Part shown: positions 1 through 11,200 of the stretch, in pieces | How the letters are laid out: each line of letters begins with the position of its first letter | How positions within the stretch are numbered: the stretch's first letter is position 1 | Assembly: GCA_030427705.1 (NCBI GenBank) | Contig: JAUIBR010000052.1 | Coordinates: 1-43,114 of the forward strand | DNA from: a bacterium | GTDB lineage: Bacteria > Myxococcota_A > Bradymonadia > Bradymonadales > Bradymonadaceae | Reading direction: 5' to 3' | Length of the DNA: 43,114 bases | Made by a program: the position numbers and the translations under genes | Notes under the pieces: model-generated | The model's database searches: none | Told to the model about the DNA's origin: nothing | What the model saw: only the letters and a program-made list of their open reading frames with translations

Positions 1-178
1 GTCTTCTTCATGGTCGGCCTCTGGTCATGGGTCTGTAGCTATGACTACGTGTGTAAACCCATGATAAAGGGGTCGGCCTTCTCAAGACATCTCACCGATG
101 TCAGGCGAAGCCGAAGCCAGCCCGAAGGGCGACGCCAGCGAAGCGACGCCAGCGAAGCCGACGCCAGCCCAAAGGGCG
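1..178. repeat. Noncoding tail downstream of the carboxylase operon, with short tandem and inverted repeats
   Basis: No convincing gene lies here. The exact 14-base unit GACGCCAGCGAAGC occurs twice back to back (131-144 and 145-158), and a partial third copy starts at 160. Two small hairpins flank them: GCCC-GAA-GGGC at 120-130, and a 5-bp stem at 161-165/175-179 whose distal arm touches the stop codon of the carboxyltransferase gene (179-181). The hairpins lie just past the end of the minus-strand operon, so they may help end transcription or protect the mRNA 3' end. No T-tract follows either one, so a classical intrinsic terminator is not supported. Nothing recognisable is seen in 1-99. Confidence 0.4.
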
Positions 179-1738
179 TTACGTCGGCATATTGCCGTTT
201 CGCTTCTCTGGGAGTTGCTCATCCTTGTTGCGAAGCAGCTCAAGGAAGCGGACCAACTTGCGGCGGGTCTCATGCGGCTCGATGACGGCATCGAGGTATC
301 CACGAGAAGCGGCGAGGTCAGGGTTAAGGAACTTCGTTTCGTACGCGTCCTTCAACTCTTCTTTCTTCGCGTCAGCGTCCTCTGCAGCGGCAATCTCGCG
401 TCGATTAAGAACTTCAACCGCACCAGCTGCACCCATGACTGCAATCTCGGCCGAAGGCCAAGCGAGGTTGATGTCGCCACCAACATGCTTCGAGCTCATG
501 ACGATGTACGCACCACCGTATGCTTTTCGCAGGATGACGCTGAGTTTCGGTACCGTCGCTTCGCAGTAGGCCCACAGCAGTTTCGCGCCGTGGTCGATAA
601 CGCCGCCATGCTCTTGAGCTTTTCCGGGAAGGAAACCAGGAACGTCAACAAGGCTGACAATCGGGACGTTGAATGCGTTGCACGTACGGATGAATCGAGC
701 AGCTTTGCGGCTCGCATCGATGTCCAAAACGCCCGCGAGGTGCAGGGGCTGGTTGGCGACGAGGCCGACCGAATGACCGCCCATGCGCGCAAATCCGACC
801 ACGACGTTCTGTGCCCAATTGCTGTGGACTTCAAAGAACGAGTCGCCATCCACAAGGAGGTTCACCATGTCGCGAACGTCGTATGGCTTGCGAGGATCCG
901 CAGGTACGATGCCATGGAAGTCAGTGTCCATGCGTTGCAGCGAGTCATCGCAGTCAACCACAGGAGGCATCTCTTTATTGTTCGAAGGCAGGTAGCTAAG
1001 CAGGCGCCGAATCTGGCTGATGGCTTCGCGGTCGCTCTCGAATAGGAGGTTTGCGACGCCCGTGCCCGCAGCGTGCGTGCGGCCGCCACCAAGTTCCTCA
1101 ACCGTGATGTCTTCAAACGTCACGGTCTTGATGACCTTCGGACCGGTCAGGAACATGTAGCTCGTTCCGTCTACCATCGCGACGAAGTCGGTCAGGGCAG
1201 GGGAGTACACCGCACCACCGGCGCATGGGCCGGCGATCAGGCTAATCTGTGGAATCACGCCACTGGACTTCACGTTGCGACGGAAGATCTCGCCGTATCC
1301 AGCCAGCGACTGAACGCCTTCCTGGATTCGAGCTCCACCCGAGTCGTTGATCGCGACCATCGGTGAGCCCGTTTTCAACGCCAGATCCTGGAGCCGCGCA
1401 ATCTTCATCGCGTGTGCTTCACCAAGGCTTCCGCCCAGAACCGTCTTGTCCTGTGCAAACGCATAGACTGGACGACCGTCTACGAGGCCACAAGCCGTGA
1501 TGACGCCGTCTCCCGGTGCTCGTTTCTTTTCAAGCCCGAAGTCGTGGCATTGGTGCAGAACTTCTGCGCCAATCTCTTCCATCGTGCCCGAGTCAAAAAG
1601 CAGCTCGAGGCGGCGACGCGCGACTGGGATACGCCGAGAGTTCTTTTGCACTTCCGCGCGGGCTTCGGACACGGCGGCAGGGCCAGTCTGAGCTTGTGCT
1701 GCGGTTTCTTCGGCGTTGTTTGTTGCTTCGGTAGCCAT
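179..1738 (-). CDS. Acyl-CoA carboxylase carboxyltransferase (beta) subunit, PccB/AccD5 family
   Basis: This 519-residue protein is full length for the biotin-dependent carboxyltransferases that move CO2 from carboxybiotin to a short acyl-CoA in the cytoplasm. Family features are clear: the N-terminal crotonase-like half with GGSLGEAHAMK and INDSGGARIQEG, the oxyanion-hole stretch AGPCAGGAVYSP, and the C-terminal half with RKAYGGAY and AWPSAEIAVMGAAGAVEV. The residue after GGAY is Ile412. In Streptomyces enzymes this site separates propionyl-CoA-selective (Asp) from acetyl-CoA-accepting (Ile) forms, so malonyl-CoA production is favoured here (inference). A short 30-residue polar N-terminal extension is present. 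The gene starts 9 bases after the biotin carrier gene, with a TAGGAA-like ribosome site, and closes the synthase operon. No biotin carboxylase subunit is in the window, so it must be encoded elsewhere. Confidence 0.93.
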   Translation of the reverse strand: MATEATNNAEETAAQAQTGPAAVSEARAEVQKNSRRIPVARRRLELLFDSGTMEEIGAEVLHQCHDFGLEKKRAPGDGVITACGLVDGRPVYAFAQDKTVLGGSLGEAHAMKIARLQDLALKTGSPMVAINDSGGARIQEGVQSLAGYGEIFRRNVKSSGVIPQISLIAGPCAGGAVYSPALTDFVAMVDGTSYMFLTGPKVIKTVTFEDITVEELGGGRTHAAGTGVANLLFESDREAISQIRRLLSYLPSNNKEMPPVVDCDDSLQRMDTDFHGIVPADPRKPYDVRDMVNLLVDGDSFFEVHSNWAQNVVVGFARMGGHSVGLVANQPLHLAGVLDIDASRKAARFIRTCNAFNVPIVSLVDVPGFLPGKAQEHGGVIDHGAKLLWAYCEATVPKLSVILRKAYGGAYIVMSSKHVGGDINLAWPSAEIAVMGAAGAVEVLNRREIAAAEDADAKKEELKDAYETKFLNPDLAASRGYLDAVIEPHETRRKLVRFLELLRNKDEQLPEKRNGNMPT

Positions 1739-1747
1739 ATCTAATTC

Positions 1748-2257
1748 CTACTGTTCAAGCTCAACGAGGACATCGCCCACAAAGACGGTGGTCCCAGCTT
1801 CAACTTCAACCGTCTGGACGCGACCAGCACATGGTGCGCCCAACGTATTTTCCATTTTCATCGCCTCAACGACGATCATCGGCGCACCAGGTTCGACCTG
1901 CTGACCGGGTTCAACCAAAATTTCGAGCACAATCCCGGTGATGGGGCTGCGCAGCGTGGTGTCGACTTGTCGGTCGGCGGTACGAGCTCCAAGCTCGTCG
2001 AGCACGACGTCGGCTGCATGTGCAATCTCGAACGCGTGCGCCGTATCGCCGTCGACCAGCTCAAGCGCACCGTTTTGACGTAGTGACACTTTGTGGTCCG
2101 CACCATTGATGCGGATCACGAAGTTGCCGTCGTCGTCGCGGCCCTTGAGCTCAAGCTCCATTTGGGAGCCATCGTTGAGCTCGGCTTCCCAAACACCGCG
2201 AGCCTTCTCGCGGAGTTGGACACCAACCTCTTCGTTATCGAGCGTTACCAGATACAT
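1748..2257 (-). CDS. Biotin carrier protein of acyl-CoA carboxylase
   Basis: This is a 169-residue biotinyl-domain protein. The biotin attachment motif EAMKMEN is intact, with the acceptor Lys134, inside a typical biotinyl/lipoyl beta-barrel (about residues 100-168: SPITGIV, EPGQQVEPG, GAPCAGRV). The first 95 residues resemble the linker/beta domain that precedes the biotinyl domain in propionyl/methylcrotonyl-CoA carboxylase alpha chains (an IRINGADHKV stretch). It would shuttle carboxybiotin between a biotin carboxylase encoded elsewhere and the carboxyltransferase of the next gene. Its ATG lies 23 bases inside the 3' end of the synthase gene, and its ribosome site (GAAGGA, 2265-2270) is also within that gene, so translation is probably coupled. 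It is shorter than a full alpha subunit because the biotin carboxylase part is absent. Confidence 0.92.
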   Translation of the reverse strand: MYLVTLDNEEVGVQLREKARGVWEAELNDGSQMELELKGRDDDGNFVIRINGADHKVSLRQNGALELVDGDTAHAFEIAHAADVVLDELGARTADRQVDTTLRSPITGIVLEILVEPGQQVEPGAPMIVVEAMKMENTLGAPCAGRVQTVEVEAGTTVFVGDVLVELEQ

Positions 2258-5200
2258 TATTCAATCCTTCGAATAGCGGGTGGTCGTCGTACTGCGGGAT
2301 AAGACCTTTCTCGGAAAGGAGCGCGAGCACTGCCACGACCTCATTCTTGGAAAGGCGAGGCCCCGCATCTTTTGCGACCTCGTGCACGGTCTTGATCGTC
2401 GTCATCGCTTCTGCGAATCCCGATTCGAGCTTCGCTACGATTTCTGTCGATTTACCGTTAATTGCATTGAACGTACTCATTGCTTCTCCAGACAGCTTCA
2501 CGTCGCATCGAATATCTTCATCAATGGTGATGGACGTGACTTCAATTTCAGACATCGAGAGGTTCAGGCCTCGACGTAGAGCTTTTGTGACCGACTCTTT
2601 AACACACCACAGCAGCGAGGCACGCTCAGATTTTGTGAGTTGTGGCGCAAGCGCCATCTCTGCGGGTGTAAAGTAGTCACGGATAAAGGTATCGGACCGG
2701 TCCTCGACCTTCTCTCGGTCGATGCCGACATACACGAGTGTGTCATGCGACAGCGTGACCACTGCGATTCCGTGGGAGTGCGTCACCGAAACCGTGCCAC
2801 CAAAGGGCACGCCATCCACGACGATGCTTGGTGCTCGTTCTTCGTTCTTTTTCACCACGATCTTGGACAGTGGAACGTGAACGCCGGAGCCATCACGAAC
2901 CTGGTCTGCGACCAAGGACTTCAGCGCATAACGTGCTGCAACCCATTCGTCGCGACGACGGTCACTGATAAGTCGGTCGTAGTCCGCACGCTCAGACGGG
3001 TCGAGGATGTCCTCAAGCGATTGGCGCCGGGCCTCTAGCACCGAGCGCGCCATCTGTGCCGACATTTGACGGCGATGATGCATGCATTTCGGGAACGTGT
3101 TGAACGTCTCGTCCTCCAGAAGTGCGCGATGCGCGACCAGAACGACGTTCTCGAGCACCAACAGCAATCCACCTTCCGGTGTAAGAGCTTCGACATCAAA
3201 CGCGATCGTGCCTTCCTGCGCGTCATCACGAAGGTGGCAGCGAATGCAGATCGCCGAGCCGGGTTGAACGGTACCGTGTTGGCGATATGCGCCGATGCCC
3301 AGCGGCAGGAAGCTGCGTTGTTGGTAGTACATTCCCCAGAGGCCGGCAGCCTGGAACGCCATTTCGCGAACCGTCGGCAGGCTAAGCATGTTCTCGGTCG
3401 GCGTTGCATCACACAGCGGGCGAGTCGGGACGCGGCCCATCGCGACGACGAAGTCCTCGCCGACATGCGGTGCCGCTTCCAAAACCTGGAAGACACCGGT
3501 GTGGAAGTAACGCTCGTAGATTTCCTGTCGTTCAGGGCCAGCGAGTGCGTGCGAAAGGTGCAACAGTGTTCCAACTCGCTCCGGGTTTGTGCCCGTGAAG
3601 CGTGCTTCGTAATGCGTTTCGTTAAGCTCACGGCCTGTCTTTGACACCCGGTGCGACTCGACACGCGTGATGACATCGTTGCCATCGCGTTCTGCGATCG
3701 CGCGCATCATCAGTGGCTCGCCGTGGTGCAATTTTGCAGCGCGTGAGTATTTCACGTCTTTCGCGGATGTCGTGTCGGCGCCGAGCAACTTTGCAGCGCG
3801 TGCCATAAACTCCGTGCCCATCACGCCGGGAACGACCGGGTTACCTTCGTAGATATGGTCACGCATGAAGCGGTCGAGCGAGAGGTTGAACTCACGCTCC
3901 AAAACCACGCTGTTTTCCGAGCGCTCAACGATGCGGTCGATAAATTCGGTCTCGGAATCGCGCGTAACCGAAGCCTTGGCCATATCGCCAAGTGCACCCG
4001 CGACCAACGCCTCTCCAATGAAACCGGCTTCAAGCAGTTGACCTACCATTGGTGCGCCGAGCGCCGGTGGCAGCATCTCTACGCCACGTGCTTCCAAGAT
4101 GGTCTTCATAGAACCATTCGTCGCCATTCCGACTTCGTCCCAAGCCGTCCAATCGATGGTGATGGCTCGGGTTTCTGTGGTCGCGTTGATGCGTGCGCTG
4201 AGTTTGTTGAGCACGTCATTTGCTGCCGAGTAGTCAATCTGACCGAGGTTGCCAAAGCGACCTGCGACACTTCCGAAGTTCACGAAGAACTTGGGCTTAT
4301 CGGCAGCAACAGCGTTCCACAGCGCGATAGCCGCGGTGGCTTTCGAGCCGAAGACCAGGTTGAACTCAGCAAGCGATTTTTCGGCGAGCAGGCGAGAAAT
4401 CTCAACACCCGCGCCGTGAATGACGCCGTTGATGGGTCCTAGGGCAGAGCGAACCGCTTTCACCAGGTCAGCGATTGACCCTGTATTCGTCAGGTCGCAA
4501 TCGAAGTACTGCACGTCTTGCGCGCCAAGCGACAACATGGACTTCATGTTCTCGCGAATCTCAAACTGTGACCGCAGCGACTTCAGCTTGTTTTCGACCG
4601 CCATTGGCGTCACACGCTCACCGGCTGCCTTGAGCTCTTCCTTGATGCGCGCTTTCTCAGCATCGAAGTCGATGGTTGCGTCGGCGTCGAGTGTGAGCTT
4701 CGTGCGTCCAACCAGAGCAAACCGAGCGCCGGTCTTGCAGAGGTCTTTCACGACTTCCGCCGTGATGCCTTTCGCGCCGCCGGTAACCAGGATGACGTCG
4801 CCTTCGGTAGGAAGGGCCGACTGCTGATTGCCTGCAAGGTCCGAGACCGCCAGCGTATCCGCCGTGTAGCGAACACCGCCGACGAGCCCGACTTCGACCG
4901 AACCGTCGTCGATCAATAGTTCAGAAAGGGCCTGAAGGACTGCGTTCTTGTCGAGTGCTTCGCGAGGAATGTCGATGTGGCGGACCAGCGCTTCTTCGCT
5001 CTCGCGAGCCAGCGACTTGGTGAGGCCACCGACAGCGCCACATGAAAGCAATGGCCCTTCACTGCGATCCAAACCAAGGCGTCCACCCATGCCTGTAAGG
5101 CTGATGAAGAACGCACCGTTGTTAATCTGAGGCTGAACGGTCTTTGCAAATTTGTACGAGCGGATGGCTGCACGTTCAACGTCTTCAATCGTTTCGCCGT

Positions 5201-8200
5201 CACGACCGAAGCCAAGCAGGTTGATGAATCCGTCGTATGGTGCAGCACCAAGCGCTGCTGCGGTGGACTCAACCGATTCGAAATCGCAGAAGCCGAGGTC
5301 CGAATCCATCGGGTCTCGCTCGCCTTTAAAGACGAAGACTTCAGCACCGCAGCGCTCAAGCGCGCGACGGAACATGTCGACAATCAACATTGGGCCGGCA
5401 GCGATTGCGATGCGCTTGCCGCTGCATTGCTGGACGAGCGCGTCGCGGTCCATGCGGACTGCGCGACCTGCACGTGCGACAACTGCGCGCGGCGAGAAGT
5501 CGGACTGAACTGCTGGAGCAGCAACAGGTGCGGGTGCTGGAGCAGGCTTAGCCGCAACAGGCTTGGTTGCTGGCTTCTTCGGCTCAACTTTCGGTGCGAC
5601 CTGTGCAGGTGCGCCGTCATTTCGCAGGCGAAGCGTGCGGTGCTCCACGACCAATCGTGGTGTGTCGAAGCCGCTCACATCGCGCAGCCAATGGTCGTAT
5701 CGACCCTGGTCGACGACGCGGTCCAAACGGTCAGTGCGGAATCGGAACATCGCCAATGCAAGCTGGCTTCCGAAGCCTGCAGCCAGACGAAGCGCGTAGC
5801 GCAAGTGCTGCTCGCCGCCTTGGCTCAAGTTCAGGTCACCAAGCTCTGGGTCTGGCTCTTTAAAGTTGGCAATTGGTGGCAGCTTCTGACGATTCAGCGC
5901 TGCGACAGCAACGACATCCTCGATGCCTGCACCCATTGCGTGGCCCGTGAAGCCTTTCGTGTTTGCGACGACGATCTTGTTGGCCGCTTCGCCGAATGTG
6001 CGACGAATCGATTCGATTTCAGCAGCTGCGCTACCGCCGCGTGCTGGCGTGTAGGTTTCGTGGCTGATGAACGTGGTCTCCGCAGCAATCTCGTGCCGGT
6101 TCACGTTGTGGTTTGCCTCGATGCCCGTGACAAAGGCGTCCACTTCGCCTGCGATGTGGTCGACGTCCAATCGGGTCGGGTGAAGCGCGCTGTTCACGAA
6201 TCGCGTTCCCAAGAGGTCAGCGACGGGTTCCATTCCGCGGGCTTCAGCTAGGCCTTCAGCTTCGATAACGAGTGCGACTGCGCCCATACCGATGAGCATT
6301 CCGTCACGTCGCTTGTCGAAGGGGAGGGCGGCATCTTCGACGTTTGCTTCCGTCGATGCGGCGCCGGTTGCCAGGAATCCTGAACCGACCCATTCCAGCA
6401 GCTTTTCGCCACTCGCGTTGTCAGCGCCCAGAATCACTGCGCGCTTGCAACGGCCAAGCTTGATCCAATCCTCAGCCAACGCAATTGCGGCGGTCGTCGA
6501 CGCGCAAGCGTTGTTCATACGAAGGTTTGGACCGCGTGCACCGACGAGCTCAGCGAAACGTGCGTTCGCCATTCCAAGCGACTTCAACAGGAAGCGGTGG
6601 TCGAAGTTGTATTCTTCTTCTTCGGCACGGCGAACTTCCGTCGCGACGTAGTCAATGCCCGAGAACGCCGACGCAAAGATGACAGCTGTTTCGTCTGCGA
6701 TGTCTTGTGGAAGCTGCCAGCCAATCGTGACCTGCTTGCCGCTACGTGTCGTGCGGTAGCGAGGCACCAACGGAAGGCCAGCATCTTTGAGTGCCATCAG
6801 TCCAGCGGCGATGGCCATCTGACCGGTTTCGTCCAATGCTGCGGTTACGCGGTCTGGGAGGTCCCATTCGCTGATGTCGAATTCACCAGGCGTTCCAGCG
6901 AGCTTGACGACCTCGCCCACGTCGGTGACTTCTTGCATCTCGCCACCGCCGCCTTGGAGCTTCACCAAACGCGTGATGTGCTTGCCGACGATCTTCTCTT
7001 TGGTCGTCGTTGCAATGGCGCCAATCATGTTTTCGCCAGATAGGATGCGGTCGATCGCATCTTCTTCGAAGATGGTCGCGGCACCCGGGATACCCAGTGC
7101 ACATCCAGTGACGGCCGGGGTTCCGAAGTTTGCCGTCATTGGACGACCAATCGTTTTTGGCTGCTCAGGCTGTGCAGGTTTTGCTGGAGCCTCTGGCTGT
7201 TCTGGCGCTGCGACCGCAGGAGCCGGGGTTTCAATCGCTGCTGCGGGTTGCGAGGTCGTGCCCTCGGCGCGGTCCATCACATACTGAGCCAGTGCGTTCA
7301 GCGTCGGGAAATCAGCCAATCGGAATGCGTCGTCTTTTGCCAAACCGTAGATTTCGCGGACAGCCGACATGATCTCGGCTTGTTTCACCGTGTCGATGCC
7401 CAGGTCTGCTTCAAGCTCGAAGTCAGGCTCGATCTCGTCGGCGTCGTAACCAGTTTTTTCGCATAGAACCTGGGTCATCTGGACCAATACCTCGGCAGCA
7501 TCCAATGACGCGCTAGAGGCCGTAGGTGCAGGAGCAGGTGCCGCTTCCACGACTGGCGCAGGGGCAGGTGCTTCCGCTACCGCTACCGGAGCCCCAGCTA
7601 CCGGAGCCTCACCGCCTTTGCGCTCGATGACGTAGTCAGCCAGGTGCGCCAACGTTGGGTAGTCGGCGAGTCGGAACGACTCGTCTTTGGACAGCGTGTA
7701 GATTTCGCGCACAGCCGACATGATTTCAGCTTGCTTGACGGTGTCGATGCCAAGGTCGGCTTCAAGCTCGAAGTCGACTTCGATTTCGTCAGCATCGTAC
7801 CCAGTTTGCTCGCAAAGCACCGTGATGATCTGCGCACGGACTTCTTCAACATCCAGACCTGCGGTTGCAGCAGGCACGGCTTCAACAACGGGTTCAACAA
7901 CCGGCTGAGCTGCAGGTACAGGCGCAGGCGCTGCTTGTGCAGGAACGTCTGATGGGAGCTTTTCAATTACGTAGTCAGTGAGGCCGTCCAAGGTTGGGTA
8001 GTCAGCCAATCGGAACGCATCATCTTTTGCGAAGCCGTAATGCTCGCGAACAGCCGACATGATTTCAGCCTGCTTGACGGTGTCGATGCCGAGGTCAGCT
8101 TCGAGTTCGAAGTCGGACTCGATTTCGTCAGCGTCGTAACCGGTCTTCTCGCAGAGGACCTGGGTCATATGGGCGAGGATGGACGCGCGGTCCAACGATG

Positions 8201-11200
8201 GTGCGTTCGATTTAGCCATTGGCATCTCACTCAATTCGACCACGGTATCATCAGCTGTGGTCGTCATTTCTTGCGTCCGGTTCCACGCGCCGTTCGCCCA
8301 CAAGAGGGCGATGGCATCAAACAACGAACCGATATCTCCCCGTTTTGGGTGGTTCGTGTGCGTGGCGTTGTGCGGGCGGCCTTCCAAAATACTCTTCACG
8401 AACGATGTCTGCGCTCGCTTTGGGCCAACCTCCACAAACGTGCGGACGCCGCTATCAAACATGCGCTCAATCAACTCTATGAATTCGACCGGCGCCGCAA
8501 CTTGTTTTGACAGCAAGTTTCGGATTTCTTCGACATTATAAGGATAGAAGTCGCCGGTGACGTTCGTCAGGATTGGCGTGTTTGGCTCGTTAATACCCAT
8601 GTTTTCCAGGTGCTTACGGAGCGGCTCGCTCGCGGCCGCAACCACCTCGGAGTGGAACGCGTGGCTAACTGGCAAAATTACGGTGTCGAGGCCTAAGTTA
8701 GTAAACGCTTCGATCGCTTTTTGGGCAGGTTCTGTCTTGCCCGCGATGATGGTCTGGGTTGGGCAGTTCTTGTTTGCACAGACGACGTAGCCGTCGATTT
8801 GTGCAAGCACAGGTTCAACCTGGTCGACACCAGCGGCAACGCCAACCATGAGTCCATTGTCACCGTCTTTCGGAGCGGCTTTCGCCATCTCGGTTCCACG
8901 TGCTGCGACAGTGCGCAGTGCGTCGGCGAAGTTCATCACGCCAGCTGCAACGCATGCGCCGTACTCGCCGAGGCTGTGACCGGCAACCATGTCTGGCTCA
9001 AGGCCAAACGACTGGAGCAGACGGAGAATCGCGATATCGACGGTCAAGACAGCTGGTTGCGTGATTTCCGTCTGGCTCAACGCCAGGAACGCGTCTTCTT
9101 CAGCGACTTCGTCGTAGTTCGGGAAAATGACGGAGCTGAGCGGCTTGCCAATGATGGGCTGCATCACGGCGTCAGCTTCGTCGAACGTGGCTTTCACGAC
9201 TTCGAATTGCTCGGCCAGCGCTTTTGCCATCTGCAGGTATTGGCTTCCCTGTCCTGGGAAGAGCATGCCTAGTTTTCCTGGCTGTGCGGTGTCGCTGTAG
9301 AAGACGCCCTGGTTTGCCAGAACCTTCCAGCCTTTGTTCTTTTGAAGTGCTTTCGCTGCTTTTTCCAAGCGGACTTCGAGCTCCTCGGTGTCTGCGAAGC
9401 TGATGCTCAACCGGTGGGTGCCGTTGTTCTGTGCCAGCAACTCCAAGCTCTGGCGACCTGCTTTGCCTGCGAACGACTCGCCTTGTTTGGCGTAGTCTGC
9501 ACGGAACGCTTCGAGTTGAGGTGCCAGGCCGTCGAACGTGTCAGCGGCAAACGTCAGAACGCCACCTTGAGGTGCCTTCTCAGCTTCGACGTCGGCGCCA
9601 TTCCAGGTCTTCTTCTTTGGTGCAGCGCCAGGCTCGTATTCTTCCATCGCGACGTGGAAGTTCGTGCCACCGAAACCGAACGCACTAACGCCTGCGCGTC
9701 GCGGTGCGCCGCCAGTTTCCCAGGCCTCAGTCGTGGTCTGGACCGAAATTGGCGTGCCTGAGAAGTCGATCTGCGGATTGAGCTCGTTCATGTTGAGCGA
9801 CGGCGGCAGAACCTTGGTTTTCAGCGCCATTGCAATCTTGATGACGCTCGCTGCGCCCGCGGCCGATTTGAGGTGGCCAATCATCGACTTCACTGAGCCG
9901 AGACCGACGTGGTCGGTCGCCCATGGGCTGTCGTCGAGGTTCAGTCCGTCAAGCATCGAGCCGACTTCTGTCGGGTCGCCAACCGGTGTCGACGTTCCGT
10001 GGGCTTCGAACAAGGATACGGACTTCGGACCGTAGCCTGCTTCTTCGTATGCGCGTCGGAATGCCAACGTCTGTCCACGAGGATTTGGTGCGGTGATGCC
10101 CTTGCCTTTGCCATCGCTCGATGAGCCGACGCCATGGATCACGGCGTAGATATTGTCGCCGTCGGTGATGGCATCGGAGAGTCGCTTCAGGACCATCACG
10201 CCTGCGCCTTCGCCCATGACGAATCCGTTGGCGTTTGCGTCGAATGGGCGCGAGCCGTCTGGCGACAGCGCGCCGATTTTCGAGAATTTCACGTAGCTTG
10301 GTGGTCCCATCGCGCGGTCCACTCCGCCACAAACACACATATCGTATTGGTTTGCGCGCAATCCACGGATTGCAGTGTCGATCGCTGCGAGCGATGAAGC
10401 ACATGCCGCGTCGACCACGAAGTTTGGTCCGCGAAGGTCGAACAAGCTTGCGACACGTCCCGCGATGACATTTGGCAGCTCGCCAGGCATCGAGTCTTCC
10501 GAGATTGGTGCAAGGTCACTCTTCACGGATTTGCTGATGGTTTCGACGAGGTCTTCAATGTCCGCGGGTTTGAGGTCGCCCAGCGATGCTTCGAGCAATC
10601 GTGAGCGAAGCTTGGCTTCAACTTCGGCGTAGAGGACGCGCATCGTCGTAAAGTCACGCAGGTCACCGCCGAGCGAATTGCCCAGCACAGTCGCGCATCG
10701 GTCGCGGTTAAAGTCTTTTTCAGCGTAACCAGCGTCTTCCAGCGCTTCTTGCACTGCGGTCAGGCAGGTCAGTTGCGCGATGTCGGTCTTTGCGACGACC
10801 GTCGGTGGAAGGCGGAACTGCTTTCGGTCGAAGCTGTAGTCCGTGATGAAGCCACCAATCTTGCTGTAGGTCTTGTCGGGGGCTGCGCGGTCCGCGCTCC
10901 AGAACAGGTTCGGATCCCATCGGTCTGCGGGAACTTCGATGATGGAGTTCGTTGCAGTGACGATGTTGTTCCAATAGTCCTTCGCGTTGTTCGCGCCGGG
11001 CATGACCGCGCCGACGCCAATGATGGCGATAGCTTGATTTCCGTCGATGATCTGCTGAGACATAGCGTTTCCTGTCGTGGAATGTGGTGCTTCGGCCAAG
11101 GCCGGCGTCACTGTTGGGAGCGCGTCGTGGGTACGTGAGCGCTCTAATTCAGCGACTGCGGCGGGAACACATCCGTGTGCGACCGCCTCATCCGTCAAAA

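Noticed and set aside
82-303. 73-codon minus-strand reading frame over the end of the carboxyltransferase gene and the repeats
   Set aside because: It is out of frame with the carboxylase, is partly made of the repeat translation and has no ribosome site that I can see.
98-1045. 315-codon plus-strand reading frame over the carboxyltransferase gene
   Set aside because: It is antisense to a gene with clear family motifs and its translation shows no domain; a shadow of GC-rich codon use.
7270-8200. Repeated units that might suggest a CRISPR or other repeat array
   Set aside because: The units are long, in frame and code for ACP domains with conserved residues; they are protein-coding duplications.
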